A stretch of DNA of 64,000 bases. Source: Halorubrum aethiopicum. Its GTDB lineage: Archaea > Halobacteriota > Halobacteria > Halobacteriales > Haloferacaceae. Shown here piece by piece: positions 52,323 through 62,198 of this stretch. Numbering within the stretch: position 1 is the stretch's first letter; every line of letters starts with the position of its first letter. The position numbers and the translations under genes were made by a program. The notes below the pieces were generated by a model. It did no database searches. It was not told where the DNA came from and worked only from the letters and a program-made list of their open reading frames with translations. The stretch is from contig NZ_LOAJ01000001.1 of NCBI RefSeq assembly GCF_001542905.1, positions 1,116,001-1,180,000 on the forward strand, written 5' to 3'.

Positions 52323-53487
52323 GGAGGCGTCCACTGCCGACGGTGACGATCCCGAGTACATCATGGAGTGTGAGGGGTTGAAAAAGTACTTCAATACGGA
52401 ACAGGGGCTTCTCGGCGGACTGTTCGGCGGAGCGGACCAAGTCCGCGCCGTCGACGGGATCGATCTCCAGATCGAGAAGGGGGAGATCGTCGGCCTCGCG
52501 GGCGAATCGGGCTGTGGAAAGACGACGGCCGGCAAGACGCTCATCCGTCTGCTCGACTCGACGGAGGGGACCATCCGGTTCCGCGGCCGCGACGTGACCG
52601 ACATCACCGGATCGGAGCTTCAGCAGTTCCGTCGGGACGTCCAGATCATCTTCCAGGACCCCTTCGAGAGCCTGAACCCGCGGATGACCGTGTACGACGC
52701 GGTCGTCGAACCGCTGAAGATCCACGGGATCGACGGGGATGAACGGTACGAACGGGTCGTCGAGGCGCTCGAACGGGCGGAACTCACCCCGCCGGAGACG
52801 TGGTTCGAGAGCTATCCACATCAGCTCTCCGGCGGCGAGCGACAACGGGTCGCCATCGCTCGTGCCCTCGTGCTCGAACCGGACTTCCTGTTGGCCGACG
52901 AGCCGGTGTCGATGCTGGACGTCTCGATCCGCGCCGGCGTCCTCGGTCTGCTCCAGCGGCTGAACGAGGAACTCGATCTGACGATCCTCTTCATCAGCCA
53001 CGACCTCTCGTTGCTCCGACAGGTGTGTGATCGGATCGGCATCATGTACTTGGGACGGATCATCGAGTCCGGGGAAACGGAGCGGATAATCAGTAACCCG
53101 GTTCACCCCTACGCGAAGGCGCTGATCGGGGCCGCTCCGGAACCCGATCCGTTTCGGGAACGCGAACACGTCGAGATCCAGGGGTCGATCCCCGACCCGA
53201 TCAACCTGCCGAGCGGTTGTCGGTTCAAGGGTCGGTGTCCGGAACGGGAGGCGATCTGTGACCACGTCGACCCGGGCCTCCGACCGATCGAGGTCGAGGG
53301 CGAACCCGGATCGAAGCGCGAGGTCGCCTGTCACGCCTACTACGAGGACGACGACGCCGCTGCCTACGAGTCGGAACTCCGGTCGATGGACTCGGTTCCG
53401 GAGGACGTGAAAGCGGAGCCGCACCGAGCGGTCCCGCTCGAAGAAACGCAGGACTCCGACCTCGAGTCGGACGTCACGGCCTACTGA
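52315..53487 (+). CDS. Peptide ABC transporter ATPase (DppF/OppF type)
   Basis: 390 residues. Walker A LAGESGCGKTTAGKTLIRLL, Q-loop FQDPFESLNPRMTV, signature QLSGGERQRVAIARALVLEP, Walker B LLADEPVSMLDVS, H-loop FISHDLSLLRQVC. The Cys-rich tail CRFKGRCPEREAICDHVDPG is complete. The acidic extension after it (EDDDAAAYESELRSMDSV) is haloarchaeal. Start at ATG 52315, chosen because it overlaps the stop of the DppD-type gene and the preceding frame is not protein-like. Confidence 0.95.
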   Translation: MTEEASTADGDDPEYIMECEGLKKYFNTEQGLLGGLFGGADQVRAVDGIDLQIEKGEIVGLAGESGCGKTTAGKTLIRLLDSTEGTIRFRGRDVTDITGSELQQFRRDVQIIFQDPFESLNPRMTVYDAVVEPLKIHGIDGDERYERVVEALERAELTPPETWFESYPHQLSGGERQRVAIARALVLEPDFLLADEPVSMLDVSIRAGVLGLLQRLNEELDLTILFISHDLSLLRQVCDRIGIMYLGRIIESGETERIISNPVHPYAKALIGAAPEPDPFREREHVEIQGSIPDPINLPSGCRFKGRCPEREAICDHVDPGLRPIEVEGEPGSKREVACHAYYEDDDAAAYESELRSMDSVPEDVKAEPHRAVPLEETQDSDLESDVTAY

Positions 53488-53580
53488 CCTGAGTCGACCG
53501 AGGCCGTTTCGCAGGGAACAGACCGGAATACGACCCTTTCGTGGCGACCTGACTCGAGCGTTCAGAGAACCGGCGGACTC

Positions 53581-55116
53581 TCAGTCCCAGTCCGGATACA
53601 TCCCGTCGTCCATCTCGTCGAGCGGGAACTGTGGCCGGCGGATCCGGTCGAACTCGAACTTCCGCGGATCCATCGCGACGAGCCCGATGCTGTTGATCGG
53701 GATGACTTCGCTCGACATCGGCTCGTAGTCCGCCCGGAAGTGGTTGGTGCTCTTGACGGTCAACACGTCGAGTCGCTCGGGTTGGATCCCCACATGCCGC
53801 CAGATCTCGGCGTCCAACGGCTGCATGCGGTTCTCGGTGACGATCACGGAAACGCCGTCGTCGCGGCCGCACTGGAGGTGGATCCCCGTACCGAGGTGGT
53901 TCTCGCTTCCCGTACCCATCGGTCCGGTGTTGCGGAACTCCCCGTCGGTGATCGCCTTCACGTAGCCGTCGAGGCCCGCGATCGGGTCGCCGTGTTTGTC
54001 GTCGGTCTTCCCGCCGAGATCGACGGTCACACGCTCTCCCACGCCCGCCTCGACGCAGGCGTCGACCACCTCGGGATCACGGATGACGGCGAACCCGGCG
54101 TTCGTCAGCCCCTGATCGATCATCTCTCGGAGGACGGTGGTCCCGTCCGCGGCCCCGCCGCCGCCGGGATTGTCCCCGACGTCGGCCATCACGACCGGGC
54201 CGGCGTTCGCGTCGAGTCCGTCGAGAAGTCGGCGCGCCTCCGCGACCGCCTCGTCGGGTTCGGGGTAGTTACCGACGAAATCCTCCCGGCGCTCCCAGAC
54301 GTGTGCGGCCAGCTCACGGGAGATCTCGCGGGCGAGATCGGGATCGTCGTCGGTCACGACCGGGATCGAAAAGCCCATCGACGGGACGTCGGCTTGATGG
54401 AACCCTGGGAACACGTTTACCTTTACCACTCCGTCTCGTTCCTCGTACTCCCGGGCGAGCCCCATCACCTCGGCCATCGGTCCTTCACGCGTGTTCTGTT
54501 TGGGACCGAAGGGCAGAACCGGCGGGCGTTCGATGGCCATCGTCGGCTCGATCTCGCCACGCATCGTTCGGGTGAGGTATCGCATCGCACGGCGGCCGGT
54601 GTCGCCCATGTCCGTGTGCGGATACTCCTCGTAGGCGACCAGAACGTCCGCCTCGTCCACGAGCTGGTCGGTGTTGTTGCCGTGGAGATCGAGAGTCACG
54701 GCGATCGGGACGTCCGGACCGACCCGTTCGCGGACCGCGGCCACCAGCGGTCCCTCGCCGTCGTCCATCCCTTCCGGAACCATCGCACCGTGGAGACAGA
54801 GACAGACCCCGTCCAGCTCGTCGGCGTGTTCCTCGACGCCGTCCAGGATCTGCTGTGTGTAGAAGTCGTAGGCGTCCGACGCGACGACGCCGCTGGGCGT
54901 CGCCGACGCGGACACGGTGTACCGGAGATCGACCCCTTCCTTCTCCGCGACCTCCATCGCGCCCCCCTCACAGGTGTTGGTTCCTCCCATCCGTTCGGGG
55001 ATCTCCTCTCCGAAGTACTCCCGACGCTCCTGGAACAACGACCGACCGGTTCGCCCGCTCGCGAACGTGTTCGTCTCGTGAGCGAAACCCCCGATCAAAA
55101 CTGTCTCGTTTGACAT
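53581..55116 (-). CDS. M81 family metallopeptidase (MlrC-like)
   Basis: 511 residues from MSNETVLIGGFAHETNTFAS. N-terminal DUF1485-type features include GFAHETNTF, CLCLHGAMVPEGMDD, PIAVTLDLHGNNTDQ and YEEYPHTDMGDTGRRA, with the metal-binding His/Asp set. The C-terminal MlrC domain has VVMADVGDNPGGGGAADGTT and VKSTNHFRADYEP. MlrC degrades linearised microcystin, a peptide rich in D-amino acids; family members elsewhere are uncharacterised. Convergent with the transporter operon and divergent from deacylase copy 2 (168-bp gap). It fits the D-amino-acid theme of the region. Confidence 0.88.
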   Translation of the reverse strand: MSNETVLIGGFAHETNTFASGRTGRSLFQERREYFGEEIPERMGGTNTCEGGAMEVAEKEGVDLRYTVSASATPSGVVASDAYDFYTQQILDGVEEHADELDGVCLCLHGAMVPEGMDDGEGPLVAAVRERVGPDVPIAVTLDLHGNNTDQLVDEADVLVAYEEYPHTDMGDTGRRAMRYLTRTMRGEIEPTMAIERPPVLPFGPKQNTREGPMAEVMGLAREYEERDGVVKVNVFPGFHQADVPSMGFSIPVVTDDDPDLAREISRELAAHVWERREDFVGNYPEPDEAVAEARRLLDGLDANAGPVVMADVGDNPGGGGAADGTTVLREMIDQGLTNAGFAVIRDPEVVDACVEAGVGERVTVDLGGKTDDKHGDPIAGLDGYVKAITDGEFRNTGPMGTGSENHLGTGIHLQCGRDDGVSVIVTENRMQPLDAEIWRHVGIQPERLDVLTVKSTNHFRADYEPMSSEVIPINSIGLVAMDPRKFEFDRIRRPQFPLDEMDDGMYPDWD

Positions 55117-55284
55117 GTCCGTTCGTCCCGACCACTCCCGGTTAAAGTCGGGACCTATCATGGTCAGGGGTGTCCCGCCGACGCCGAATCGGTGACCACC
55201 CGTGAATGTGAGGTAGTGGTGTTAGGTGTCCCACACTCCGTGCGTTCGTATGGTGATGCCTGTTCGAATCGAGAGGGTAGATCG

Positions 55285-56880
55285 ATGACTAACGACGTGC
55301 TTCTCGAGAACGCTCGGATCGTCGACGGAACGGGCGCACCGTGGTTCCGCGGTGCCGTGACCGTCGACGATGGCCGGATAACGGACGTGATCCGGGGTGA
55401 CGTCGACGTCGCGGCGAACGAGTCCGTCGACGTGGAGGGAAAGGTGGTGTGTCCGGGATTCATCGATACGCACTCGCATTCGGATCTGGAACTGTTCGCG
55501 GATCCCACGCTCGCGCCCAAACTCAGACAGGGGATCACCACCGAGATACTGGGCCAGGACGGCTTTTCCATGGCTCCGATGTATCGCGACGGCGGTGCCG
55601 ACCAGTGGGCACGGCACCTCTCGGGACTCGCCGGCGACGTCGACGTCGAGTGGGACTGGGGAAGCGTCGCCGACTACCTCGACGCCGTCGAGGACGACGG
55701 GATCGCACCCAACGTGGCCACGCTCGTGGGGCACGGAACCGTTCGGTTCGACGTGCTCGGAATGACCGATCGTGCCCCCACCGACGACGAACTCGAGGAG
55801 ATGTCGTCGCTCGTCGCCGACGCGCTGGAGGACGGGGCGATCGGCTTCTCGACCGGACTCGTCTACTCGCCGCAAGTGAACGCATCGACCGAGGAGACAC
55901 AGCGTCTCGCCGCCGAACTCGAACCGTACGGACGACCGTTCGTCGCACACATCCGGAGCGAGGGACGGTGGATCTGGGAGGCGCTCGACGAGTTCGTCGA
56001 CATCGGTGCCGACGAGAACGTTCCGCTTCACCTCTCACACTTCAAGGTCTCGGGAACCGAACAACACGGGAAGGCCGGACGGGCGACGGAGCTCGTCGAG
56101 ACCGCCCGTGAACGGGGAGTCGACCTCACGGCCGAACAGTACCCCTACACGGCCGGTAACACCCTTCTTTCCGCGGTTCTCCCGCCGTGGGTTCACGCGG
56201 AAGGCCCCGACCACGTACTCGACGTCCTTCGAGACGAGACGGCCAGAGAGCGGATCCGTCGTGACATCGAGGAGTGGCGCATCGACGGATGGGAAAACCA
56301 GGGCGCTCGCTCCGGCTGGGAGAACATCGTCGTCCGCAACCTCGAAACCGAGACGTGGCGCGAGTACGAGGGGGAGTCCGTCGCCGACATCGCCTCGGAC
56401 CGCGATCAGAACCCCGTCTTCACCGTCTGTGACGTCCTCCTCGACGAGGAGCTGTCACCGGCCATGATCCTCCACACGGTCACCGAGCCCGACGTACGCG
56501 ACATCATGGCAAGCGAACGGGTCGGCATCGCCACCGACGGGCTGTTCGGCGCGTATCCTCACCCCCGGACGTACGGGACCTATCCCCGCGTTCTGGGGAC
56601 GTACGTCCGTGAGGAGAATCACCTCTCTCTGGAGGACGCAGTCAGGAAGATGACGTCGCTTCCGGCGCGTGCGATGGGACTCGACCGGAAGGGCGTCCTC
56701 CGGCCGGGGATGGACGCCGACCTGGTCGTGTTCGATCCGGTCACCGTGGAGAGTCGGGCGACGTTCGAGAACCCGCGACGCTTCCCATCAGGGGTTCCTC
56801 ACGTCATGGTCGACGGTACCTTCGTCGTCCGGGATGACGAAGTGACCGATGCGCGACCGGGGACCGCGATCAAAAAATAA
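55285..56880 (+). CDS. N-acyl-D-amino-acid deacylase (copy 2, QDG-type)
   Basis: 531 residues from MTNDVLLENARIVDGTGAPW; the frame is open 93 bp further upstream but this ATG gives the standard family start. Metal-site HxH is in GFIDTHSHSDLELF, then EILGQDGFSMAPMYRDGG, where QDG stands in place of the NCG of copy 1. LHLSHFKVSGTEQHGK holds a later histidine, and ATDGLFGAYPHPRTYGTYPR the catalytic aspartate. Two DNA blocks (55304-55367 and 55434-55520) are identical to copy 4. It is divergent from the M81 gene and convergent with the D-amino-acid aldolase-like gene. Confidence 0.9.
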   Translation: MTNDVLLENARIVDGTGAPWFRGAVTVDDGRITDVIRGDVDVAANESVDVEGKVVCPGFIDTHSHSDLELFADPTLAPKLRQGITTEILGQDGFSMAPMYRDGGADQWARHLSGLAGDVDVEWDWGSVADYLDAVEDDGIAPNVATLVGHGTVRFDVLGMTDRAPTDDELEEMSSLVADALEDGAIGFSTGLVYSPQVNASTEETQRLAAELEPYGRPFVAHIRSEGRWIWEALDEFVDIGADENVPLHLSHFKVSGTEQHGKAGRATELVETARERGVDLTAEQYPYTAGNTLLSAVLPPWVHAEGPDHVLDVLRDETARERIRRDIEEWRIDGWENQGARSGWENIVVRNLETETWREYEGESVADIASDRDQNPVFTVCDVLLDEELSPAMILHTVTEPDVRDIMASERVGIATDGLFGAYPHPRTYGTYPRVLGTYVREENHLSLEDAVRKMTSLPARAMGLDRKGVLRPGMDADLVVFDPVTVESRATFENPRRFPSGVPHVMVDGTFVVRDDEVTDARPGTAIKK

Positions 56881-56904
56881 CTCGCTTCTCCGTCGGCAGT
56901 TGCG

Positions 56905-58044
56905 CTATTTCACTTTCCCACGTGCTTGAACTGGCCAGAGCTCCTCGACACGATCCTCCCGTACGCCGACGATCGTATCGTGGAGATTGACGGTCGTACA
57001 GACGTGGGGAACGATGAACTCGATGCGGTCCCCGACCGCGAGTGACCCGTCTTTGTCAGTAGTGTCGAGCCAGCCGTGCTCCTCGGACGCGTTCACGTAC
57101 TCGACGTCGTCACGGTATCTGGGCACGGGCAGTTGCGACGTGTCCATCGAGAGCGTCTTGCTCCCGGCGTCGACGACCGCGCGGTCCTCGCTCGGCGCGG
57201 AGATCACCGTCGAGACGACGGTCGCCGCGCAGTCGTCCCGGTCGACCTCGAACGGTCGGTGCTCGAGCTCGCCCACGTCCATGAACGGGTACATCCCCGG
57301 GTTGATCTCGGTGACGACCGGGTGTTGCCCGCTGTATTTCGAGGTCGCGGTCCCGCCCACCTTGACTTCCGGGACGGCGATCCCGTCGGATTCCAGCAGG
57401 TCGACCGTCTCCTGTACGCGATCCATGGCCTCCGTACAGTACGTCTCGTACTCCGATCGCGTCTCGGCTTCGGACTTGACGTGGGCCTCGTAGGCGAGCA
57501 GCCCTCGGAGGTTCAGGTTCGGCTGCTCGCGAACGAACCGTGCCGTCTCCAGCGTGGATTCGCCCGGCGTGACTCCCGTGCGGTGTAATCCGACGTCGAT
57601 CTCCAGGATCACGTCGACGTCTTCGTCCCGGTCCGCCGCGGCTTCCTGAAGCGGATCGATGTTCCCCGGTCCGTCGACGGTCGTGGCGAACCGATCGAGC
57701 TTCTCCGACAACCGTACGAGCCGCTCAAGCTTTCGTGGGCCGACGACCATATACGAGAGATAGATGTCGTCGATGCCGTTCCTCGCCATGACCTCGACCT
57801 CGCTGAGGGTCTGACAGACGATCCCGCTTTCACCGCCGTACTCGCTCTGTCGTTTGGCGAGTTCGGCGTTTTTGTGCGTCTTGACGTGCGAACGGAGCCG
57901 GACGTCGTTCGCTTCCGCGAACGAGACGTAGTCTCGGACGTTCGACTCCATCGTGTCGAGATCGACCAACAGTGCCGGCGTCTCGATCTCGCCTTTCGGC
58001 GTACCTATCGCCGGTCGCATCTCCGCGGTCGTCGGGGTTGGCAT
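56905..58044 (-). CDS. PLP-dependent D-threonine aldolase / D-serine dehydratase-like enzyme
   Basis: 379 residues. Fold-type III alanine-racemase-like barrel: IETPALLVDLDTMESNVRDY, with the PLP-lysine in LRSHVKTHKNAELAK. LEIDVGLHRTGVTPGESTLE and VKVGGTATSKYS are typical further motifs. The C-terminal domain has SEEHGWLDT and VPHVCTTVNLHD, the His and Cys pair that bind the divalent metal in D-serine dehydratase and D-threonine aldolase. Products would be glycine plus an aldehyde, or pyruvate plus ammonia. The role fits degradation of deacylated D-amino acids. Confidence 0.87.
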   Translation of the reverse strand: MPTPTTAEMRPAIGTPKGEIETPALLVDLDTMESNVRDYVSFAEANDVRLRSHVKTHKNAELAKRQSEYGGESGIVCQTLSEVEVMARNGIDDIYLSYMVVGPRKLERLVRLSEKLDRFATTVDGPGNIDPLQEAAADRDEDVDVILEIDVGLHRTGVTPGESTLETARFVREQPNLNLRGLLAYEAHVKSEAETRSEYETYCTEAMDRVQETVDLLESDGIAVPEVKVGGTATSKYSGQHPVVTEINPGMYPFMDVGELEHRPFEVDRDDCAATVVSTVISAPSEDRAVVDAGSKTLSMDTSQLPVPRYRDDVEYVNASEEHGWLDTTDKDGSLAVGDRIEFIVPHVCTTVNLHDTIVGVREDRVEELWPVQARGKVK

Positions 58045-58416
58045 GACCGAAATACAAAAAACGACGACAAAAATCTTGCCGCCCGCTCGACGTCGTTTCC
58101 GGTTGGTGGCTCCCTATGAAACCCGGCCGTCCGCGACTTCTCTCCAGTAGGAGGTGGTCGTCTGTATGCTCTCGAAACGGTTTCCCGCATCATTAATTCG
58201 AATATACAGAAGAGTATTCAAAAACTTTGAAATGAACTAACACACTGACGCTCGATTTCTGTATAATGACATTTCCGTCGTCGGTTTTCGACTGCTTCTT
58301 CAAATAATCCGGACTAATGGACCTCTATATGGGACACACTGTTATAGACCCGAACCACTGTGATCTCCTATTATTCTTGGTAGTATCCATATGATTTCGT
58401 CACGACTGCCGAAACA

Positions 58417-58425
58417 TTTATTATA
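58417..58425 (+). promoter_or_regulatory. TATA box TTTATTATA in an AT-rich regulatory gap
   Basis: The 402-bp gap 58045-58446 between the divergent aldolase-like gene and the HTH regulator is AT-rich compared with its surroundings and contains no gene. TTTATTATA is centred 26 bp before the ATG at 58447, which decides that start: an ATG at 58432 lies only about 7 bp after the box. A weak inverted repeat GAATA-N10-TATTC sits at 58200-58219. Confidence 0.65.
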
Positions 58426-58446
58426 CTACATATGACGCCTGATGGC

Positions 58447-59172
58447 ATGGGAGAAGCCCTCAATAGATCATCAACTCCGATCCCCCGGACGTCGCAACTC
58501 GCGCTACGCATCTGGCATCCGGACTGTTGGACGCTACAAACGACCGCGGCCGTCGACGCCGGGCTCATCGCACACGGGGTCTACGAGTACGACGACATCG
58601 TGAGCGCGCGACTGACGGCCCACGCGGACACCACCGACCGGATCGACGACCTCGTGGCGGAGATCAAGGAATCGCCCTTGACCGAACGGGCCAAAGTGAT
58701 CAACGAGTACTTCAATCCCGGATTACAGACGAACCCGGCCGGAAACGCCACACAGGAGCTCCTCGTCGAATACGAGCCGGAGAACAGCATTCACGACGCC
58801 TTCGTCTCGCGCGGTTTCGTTCCCGAGGAGGAGATCCGGATGAACGACGGCTACGAGTACTGGACCGTCATCGTCCGCGCGTCCCGGAACACGATCCAGG
58901 AGCGGCTGGACGAGATCCGCCAGGAGATGGACGCCGAGATCCGGATCGAGGGAATGAAATCGGCCCAGACGACCACCGCTCAGTGCCAGCAAACCGACCA
59001 GTTGTCGGAACGACAGCGGGAGATCTTCGAGCTCGCACAGGAGGAGGGGTACTACATGTGGCCCCGCGAGACCTCCGCCACCGACCTCGCGGACGAGGTC
59101 GACATCTCGAAGACGACCTTCCTCGAACACCTCCGTAAAGCGGAGGCCAAGATCCTCGGCAAGATCGACTAG
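58447..59172 (+). CDS. Bat-type HTH_10 transcriptional regulator
   Basis: 241 residues from MGEALNRSSTPIPRTSQLAL; the ATG 15 bp upstream is less likely because of the TATA box at 58417. The C-terminal HTH_10 domain has QLSERQREIFELAQEEGYYM, WPRETSATDLADEVDISKTT and FLEHLRKAEAKILGKI. The N-terminal half (RIWHPDCWTLQTTAAVDAGL, LLVEYEPENSIHDAFVSRGF) is a typical regulatory domain of bacterioopsin-activator-like proteins. Position between amino-acid genes suggests control of this island, probably with an amino acid or acyl compound as signal. Confidence 0.9.
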   Translation: MGEALNRSSTPIPRTSQLALRIWHPDCWTLQTTAAVDAGLIAHGVYEYDDIVSARLTAHADTTDRIDDLVAEIKESPLTERAKVINEYFNPGLQTNPAGNATQELLVEYEPENSIHDAFVSRGFVPEEEIRMNDGYEYWTVIVRASRNTIQERLDEIRQEMDAEIRIEGMKSAQTTTAQCQQTDQLSERQREIFELAQEEGYYMWPRETSATDLADEVDISKTTFLEHLRKAEAKILGKID

Positions 59173-59241
59173 GTCTCGTCCCCGTCCGAGGCCGTCCATG
59201 AGAGGCGGTGGATTCTCTTCGTTCCCGCCCGATCGCAGTGT

Positions 59242-60471
59242 ATGGACCACGTCGAAACGCTGGAGTGTACCCTCTGTGGTGCGGAGTACGACCCCGACCA
59301 GGTGATCTACACGTGCCCGAACCATCCGGGCGTGAAGGGCATTCTCGACGTCACGTACGACTACGACGCCGTCGTCGACCGGTTCGACGAACCCCTCGAC
59401 GGCGACATCCGCTCGCAGTGGAAGTACCGGGCGTTCCTCCCGGTCGCGGACGAGTCGGAACCGGTGACGCTCGGCGAGGGGGGAACTCCCCTCCTCGATA
59501 CGCCCCGGCTCGGGACGGAACTCGGCGTCGACCTCCGCGTGAAGGACGACGGGCGCAACCCGACGGGCGTGTTGAAGGATCGAGCGACCGCGGTCTCGGT
59601 GACGAAGGCGCGGGAGTTCGGCCGGGAGGTCGTCACCTGCGCCTCGACCGGGAACGCGGCGGCGTCGCTCGCCGGCTTCGCCGCCCGGGGCGGACTCGAC
59701 TGCCGGCTCTTCGTCCCCGGCGACGCCCCGGAGGGGAAGCTGGCACAGCCGCTCGTCTACGGCGCGGACGTGCTCGGCGTGAAGGGGAGCTACGACGAGG
59801 CGTACGACCTCAGCATGGAGGTGACGGAGCGGTTCGGCTGGTACAACCGCAACGCCGCCGTCAACCCCTTCCAGGTGGAGGGGAAACGCACCGTCGGCCA
59901 CGAGCTGGCCGAGCAGACCCGCGAAGAGGTCCCCGACTGGCTCGTCTTCTCCATGGGCGACGGCTGTACGATCGCGGGCGGCTGGAAGGGGTTCCGCGAG
60001 TTCCGCGACCTCGACCTCGTCGAGGAGGCTCCGAGGATGCTCGGCGTTCAAGCGGAGGGTGCGAGCGCGATCCACGACGCGTTCCACGACCACGACGACG
60101 CCGACGAGGTCGCCGACACCGTCGCCGACAGCATCTCCGTCGGCCGGCCGCGGAACACGGTGAAGGCCTGTTCGGCGCTCGAGGCGAGCGGCGGCGAGTC
60201 GGTCCTCGTGAGCGACGAGGAGATCCTCGCGGCGGAGTCGCTTCTGGGGCGGACCGAGGGGATCTACGCCGAGCCCGCGGGGGCCACCCCGGTCGCCGGC
60301 CTCCGGAAGGCCCGCGAGGCGGGGATCGTCGAGGAGGGCGACTCCGTCGTCGTCGTCGTCACCGGAAACGGACTGAAGGACACGAAGAGTGCGATGCGAG
60401 CGGGCGGGACGGTCGACGCCATCGACCCCGCCATCGACGACGTGGTCGAGCGGTATCCCGACGAGGTCTGA
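59242..60471 (+). CDS. Threonine-synthase-like PLP enzyme
   Basis: 409 residues. N-terminal zinc ribbon LECTLCGAEYDPDQVIYTCP. The PLP-lysine is in GRNPTGVLKDRATAVSVTKA, the phosphate-binding loop in CASTGNAAASLAGFAA, and the active-site loop in FSMGDGCTIAGGWKGF; the C-terminal VVVVVTGNGLKDT is the standard threonine synthase end. It may be the housekeeping enzyme (ThrC) or a paralog recruited to the catabolic island; context (70 bp after the regulator, convergent with deacylase copy 3) cannot decide. Confidence 0.85.
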   Translation: MDHVETLECTLCGAEYDPDQVIYTCPNHPGVKGILDVTYDYDAVVDRFDEPLDGDIRSQWKYRAFLPVADESEPVTLGEGGTPLLDTPRLGTELGVDLRVKDDGRNPTGVLKDRATAVSVTKAREFGREVVTCASTGNAAASLAGFAARGGLDCRLFVPGDAPEGKLAQPLVYGADVLGVKGSYDEAYDLSMEVTERFGWYNRNAAVNPFQVEGKRTVGHELAEQTREEVPDWLVFSMGDGCTIAGGWKGFREFRDLDLVEEAPRMLGVQAEGASAIHDAFHDHDDADEVADTVADSISVGRPRNTVKACSALEASGGESVLVSDEEILAAESLLGRTEGIYAEPAGATPVAGLRKAREAGIVEEGDSVVVVVTGNGLKDTKSAMRAGGTVDAIDPAIDDVVERYPDEV

Positions 60472-60489
60472 TCCCGACGGGAGCGTCAG

Positions 60490-62109
60490 TTATCGATCCG
60501 AGAGGTCCGGACGACGCGGATCCTCCCACTCCTCGACCGACCGGAGCACCCGTCCCGGACGATTCCCGGTCGGATCGCCGTCCTCGACGACGAACTCGCC
60601 GCCGATCAGGACGTGTTCTATCCCGTCCGAGAGCCGCATCGGGTCGTTGAACGTCGCGTTCGATCGAACCCGATCCGGATCGAACACGACCAGATCGGCG
60701 ACGTACCCCTCGAAGACGCGGCCCCGATCCGGAAGCCCGAGCACGTCGGCCGGGTGACCGGCCGCCTTGTACACCGCGTCCTCGAGCGGGAGCACCTCGC
60801 GGTCACGGACGTACCGCTCCAGTAATCGAGGGTACGTTCCGACGGCCCGCGGATGCGGCTTTCCGCCGAAGATCCCGTCGGTACAGATCGTTCCGCGGGG
60901 GTCGGAGAGGAACCGGTCGATGTCCTCGTCGTCCATCACGAAGTCCGCCATGGTTACGTCGAGGTCCTCCTCGACGAGGAGGTCGCAGATCGCGTCGATC
61001 GGGTCCGCGTCGCGTTCGGCCGCGATCCCGGCGACGGTCTCGCCCTCGGCCCGTCCGCTGCCCGTGTCGGTGATGAGGACGTTCTCCCACGAGCCGGCGG
61101 CTTTCGCGAGGTTCTCCCAGTCGCCGTCTCCCGATTCGATGTCGCGTCGGATCCGGTCGCGGGCGTCGGGATCGGTCAGTCGCTCGCGGATCTCGTCGGT
61201 CTCGCCCGTTCGCGCCCACGGCGGGAGGAGCGCCGTCAACATCGTGCTCCCGGCCGTCCACGGGTACTGGTCGAACGTCACCCGGACGCCGCGCTCGTTC
61301 GCGGCGTCGAAGACCTCGAGTACCTCCTCCGAGGCTCCCCAGTTGTCCTCGCCGGCGACCTTGAGGTGGGAGACGTGCGGCTGACAGCCGGCGGACTCAC
61401 ACAGCCGGACGAACCTGTCGATCGACTCGACGACCTCGTCGCTCTCGTTCCAGACGTGCGAGACCATGAACGAGTCGCGGGTCGCCAGCCGTTCGCCCAG
61501 CGCCTCGAGTTCCCCGTCGCTCCCGTACGAGCTCGGCGGGTAGATCATTCCGGTCGAGAGCGCGAACGCGCCGCCGTCGATCGCGGCCTCGAGCGTGTCC
61601 GCGACCCGTTCGAGCTCGGCGGGTTCGAGCGGCCGGTCCTCGAACCCCGCCGCCAACGACCGCAGGTTCCCGTGTGGGGCGTAGTACGCGCAGTTCACCG
61701 CCGGTCCCGCCCGCTCGAGCGCGTCGAGGAACCCGTCGGTCGTCCGCCACTCCCACGACTCGTGGGTTCCGAGGAGCGTTCGGACGCGGCGAGCCCACTC
61801 GCCGCGTCTCCCCTCGGGGACGGGCGCGACGCTGACGCCGTCCTGTCCGAGCACCTCCAGCGTCACGCCCTGCGTCACCTTCTCGACCGCCTCTGGCCGA
61901 TCCAACAGGCGAAGCTCGGAGTGCGCGTGCATGTCGACGAAGCCCGGAGAGAGCGCGCCCCCGTCGACGTCGATCACGCGTTCGGCTCCGATCGGGTCGG
62001 CGGACACTTCGTCGATCCGGCCGTCGACGACTCGAACGTTCGCCTCGATCGCCGGACCTCCCGACCCGTCGTACACGGTCGCCCCTCTGAACTCGACGTT
62101 CTCGGTCAT
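60490..62109 (-). CDS. N-acyl-D-amino-acid deacylase (copy 3, QDG-type)
   Basis: 539 residues. GFVDMHAHSELRLLD is the HxH motif; LEVLGQDGVSVAPVPEG shows QDG in the loop where copy 1 has NCG. CQPHVSHLKVAGEDNWGASE and CTDGIFGGKPHPRAVGTYPR are the later metal and catalytic regions. Less similar to copies 2 and 4 at DNA level than those are to each other. It is convergent with the threonine-synthase-like gene and divergent from the M20 gene, with which it shares an 89-bp promoter gap. Confidence 0.88.
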   Translation of the reverse strand: MTENVEFRGATVYDGSGGPAIEANVRVVDGRIDEVSADPIGAERVIDVDGGALSPGFVDMHAHSELRLLDRPEAVEKVTQGVTLEVLGQDGVSVAPVPEGRRGEWARRVRTLLGTHESWEWRTTDGFLDALERAGPAVNCAYYAPHGNLRSLAAGFEDRPLEPAELERVADTLEAAIDGGAFALSTGMIYPPSSYGSDGELEALGERLATRDSFMVSHVWNESDEVVESIDRFVRLCESAGCQPHVSHLKVAGEDNWGASEEVLEVFDAANERGVRVTFDQYPWTAGSTMLTALLPPWARTGETDEIRERLTDPDARDRIRRDIESGDGDWENLAKAAGSWENVLITDTGSGRAEGETVAGIAAERDADPIDAICDLLVEEDLDVTMADFVMDDEDIDRFLSDPRGTICTDGIFGGKPHPRAVGTYPRLLERYVRDREVLPLEDAVYKAAGHPADVLGLPDRGRVFEGYVADLVVFDPDRVRSNATFNDPMRLSDGIEHVLIGGEFVVEDGDPTGNRPGRVLRSVEEWEDPRRPDLSDR

Positions 62110-62198
62110 GGACGGGGAAACCCTCCCGCCACGCTAAATCGCACCCCCACACATGGGAGGCGGAGGAGTGAAAGCCGGAACAGTCGTTCCATCGAAAC

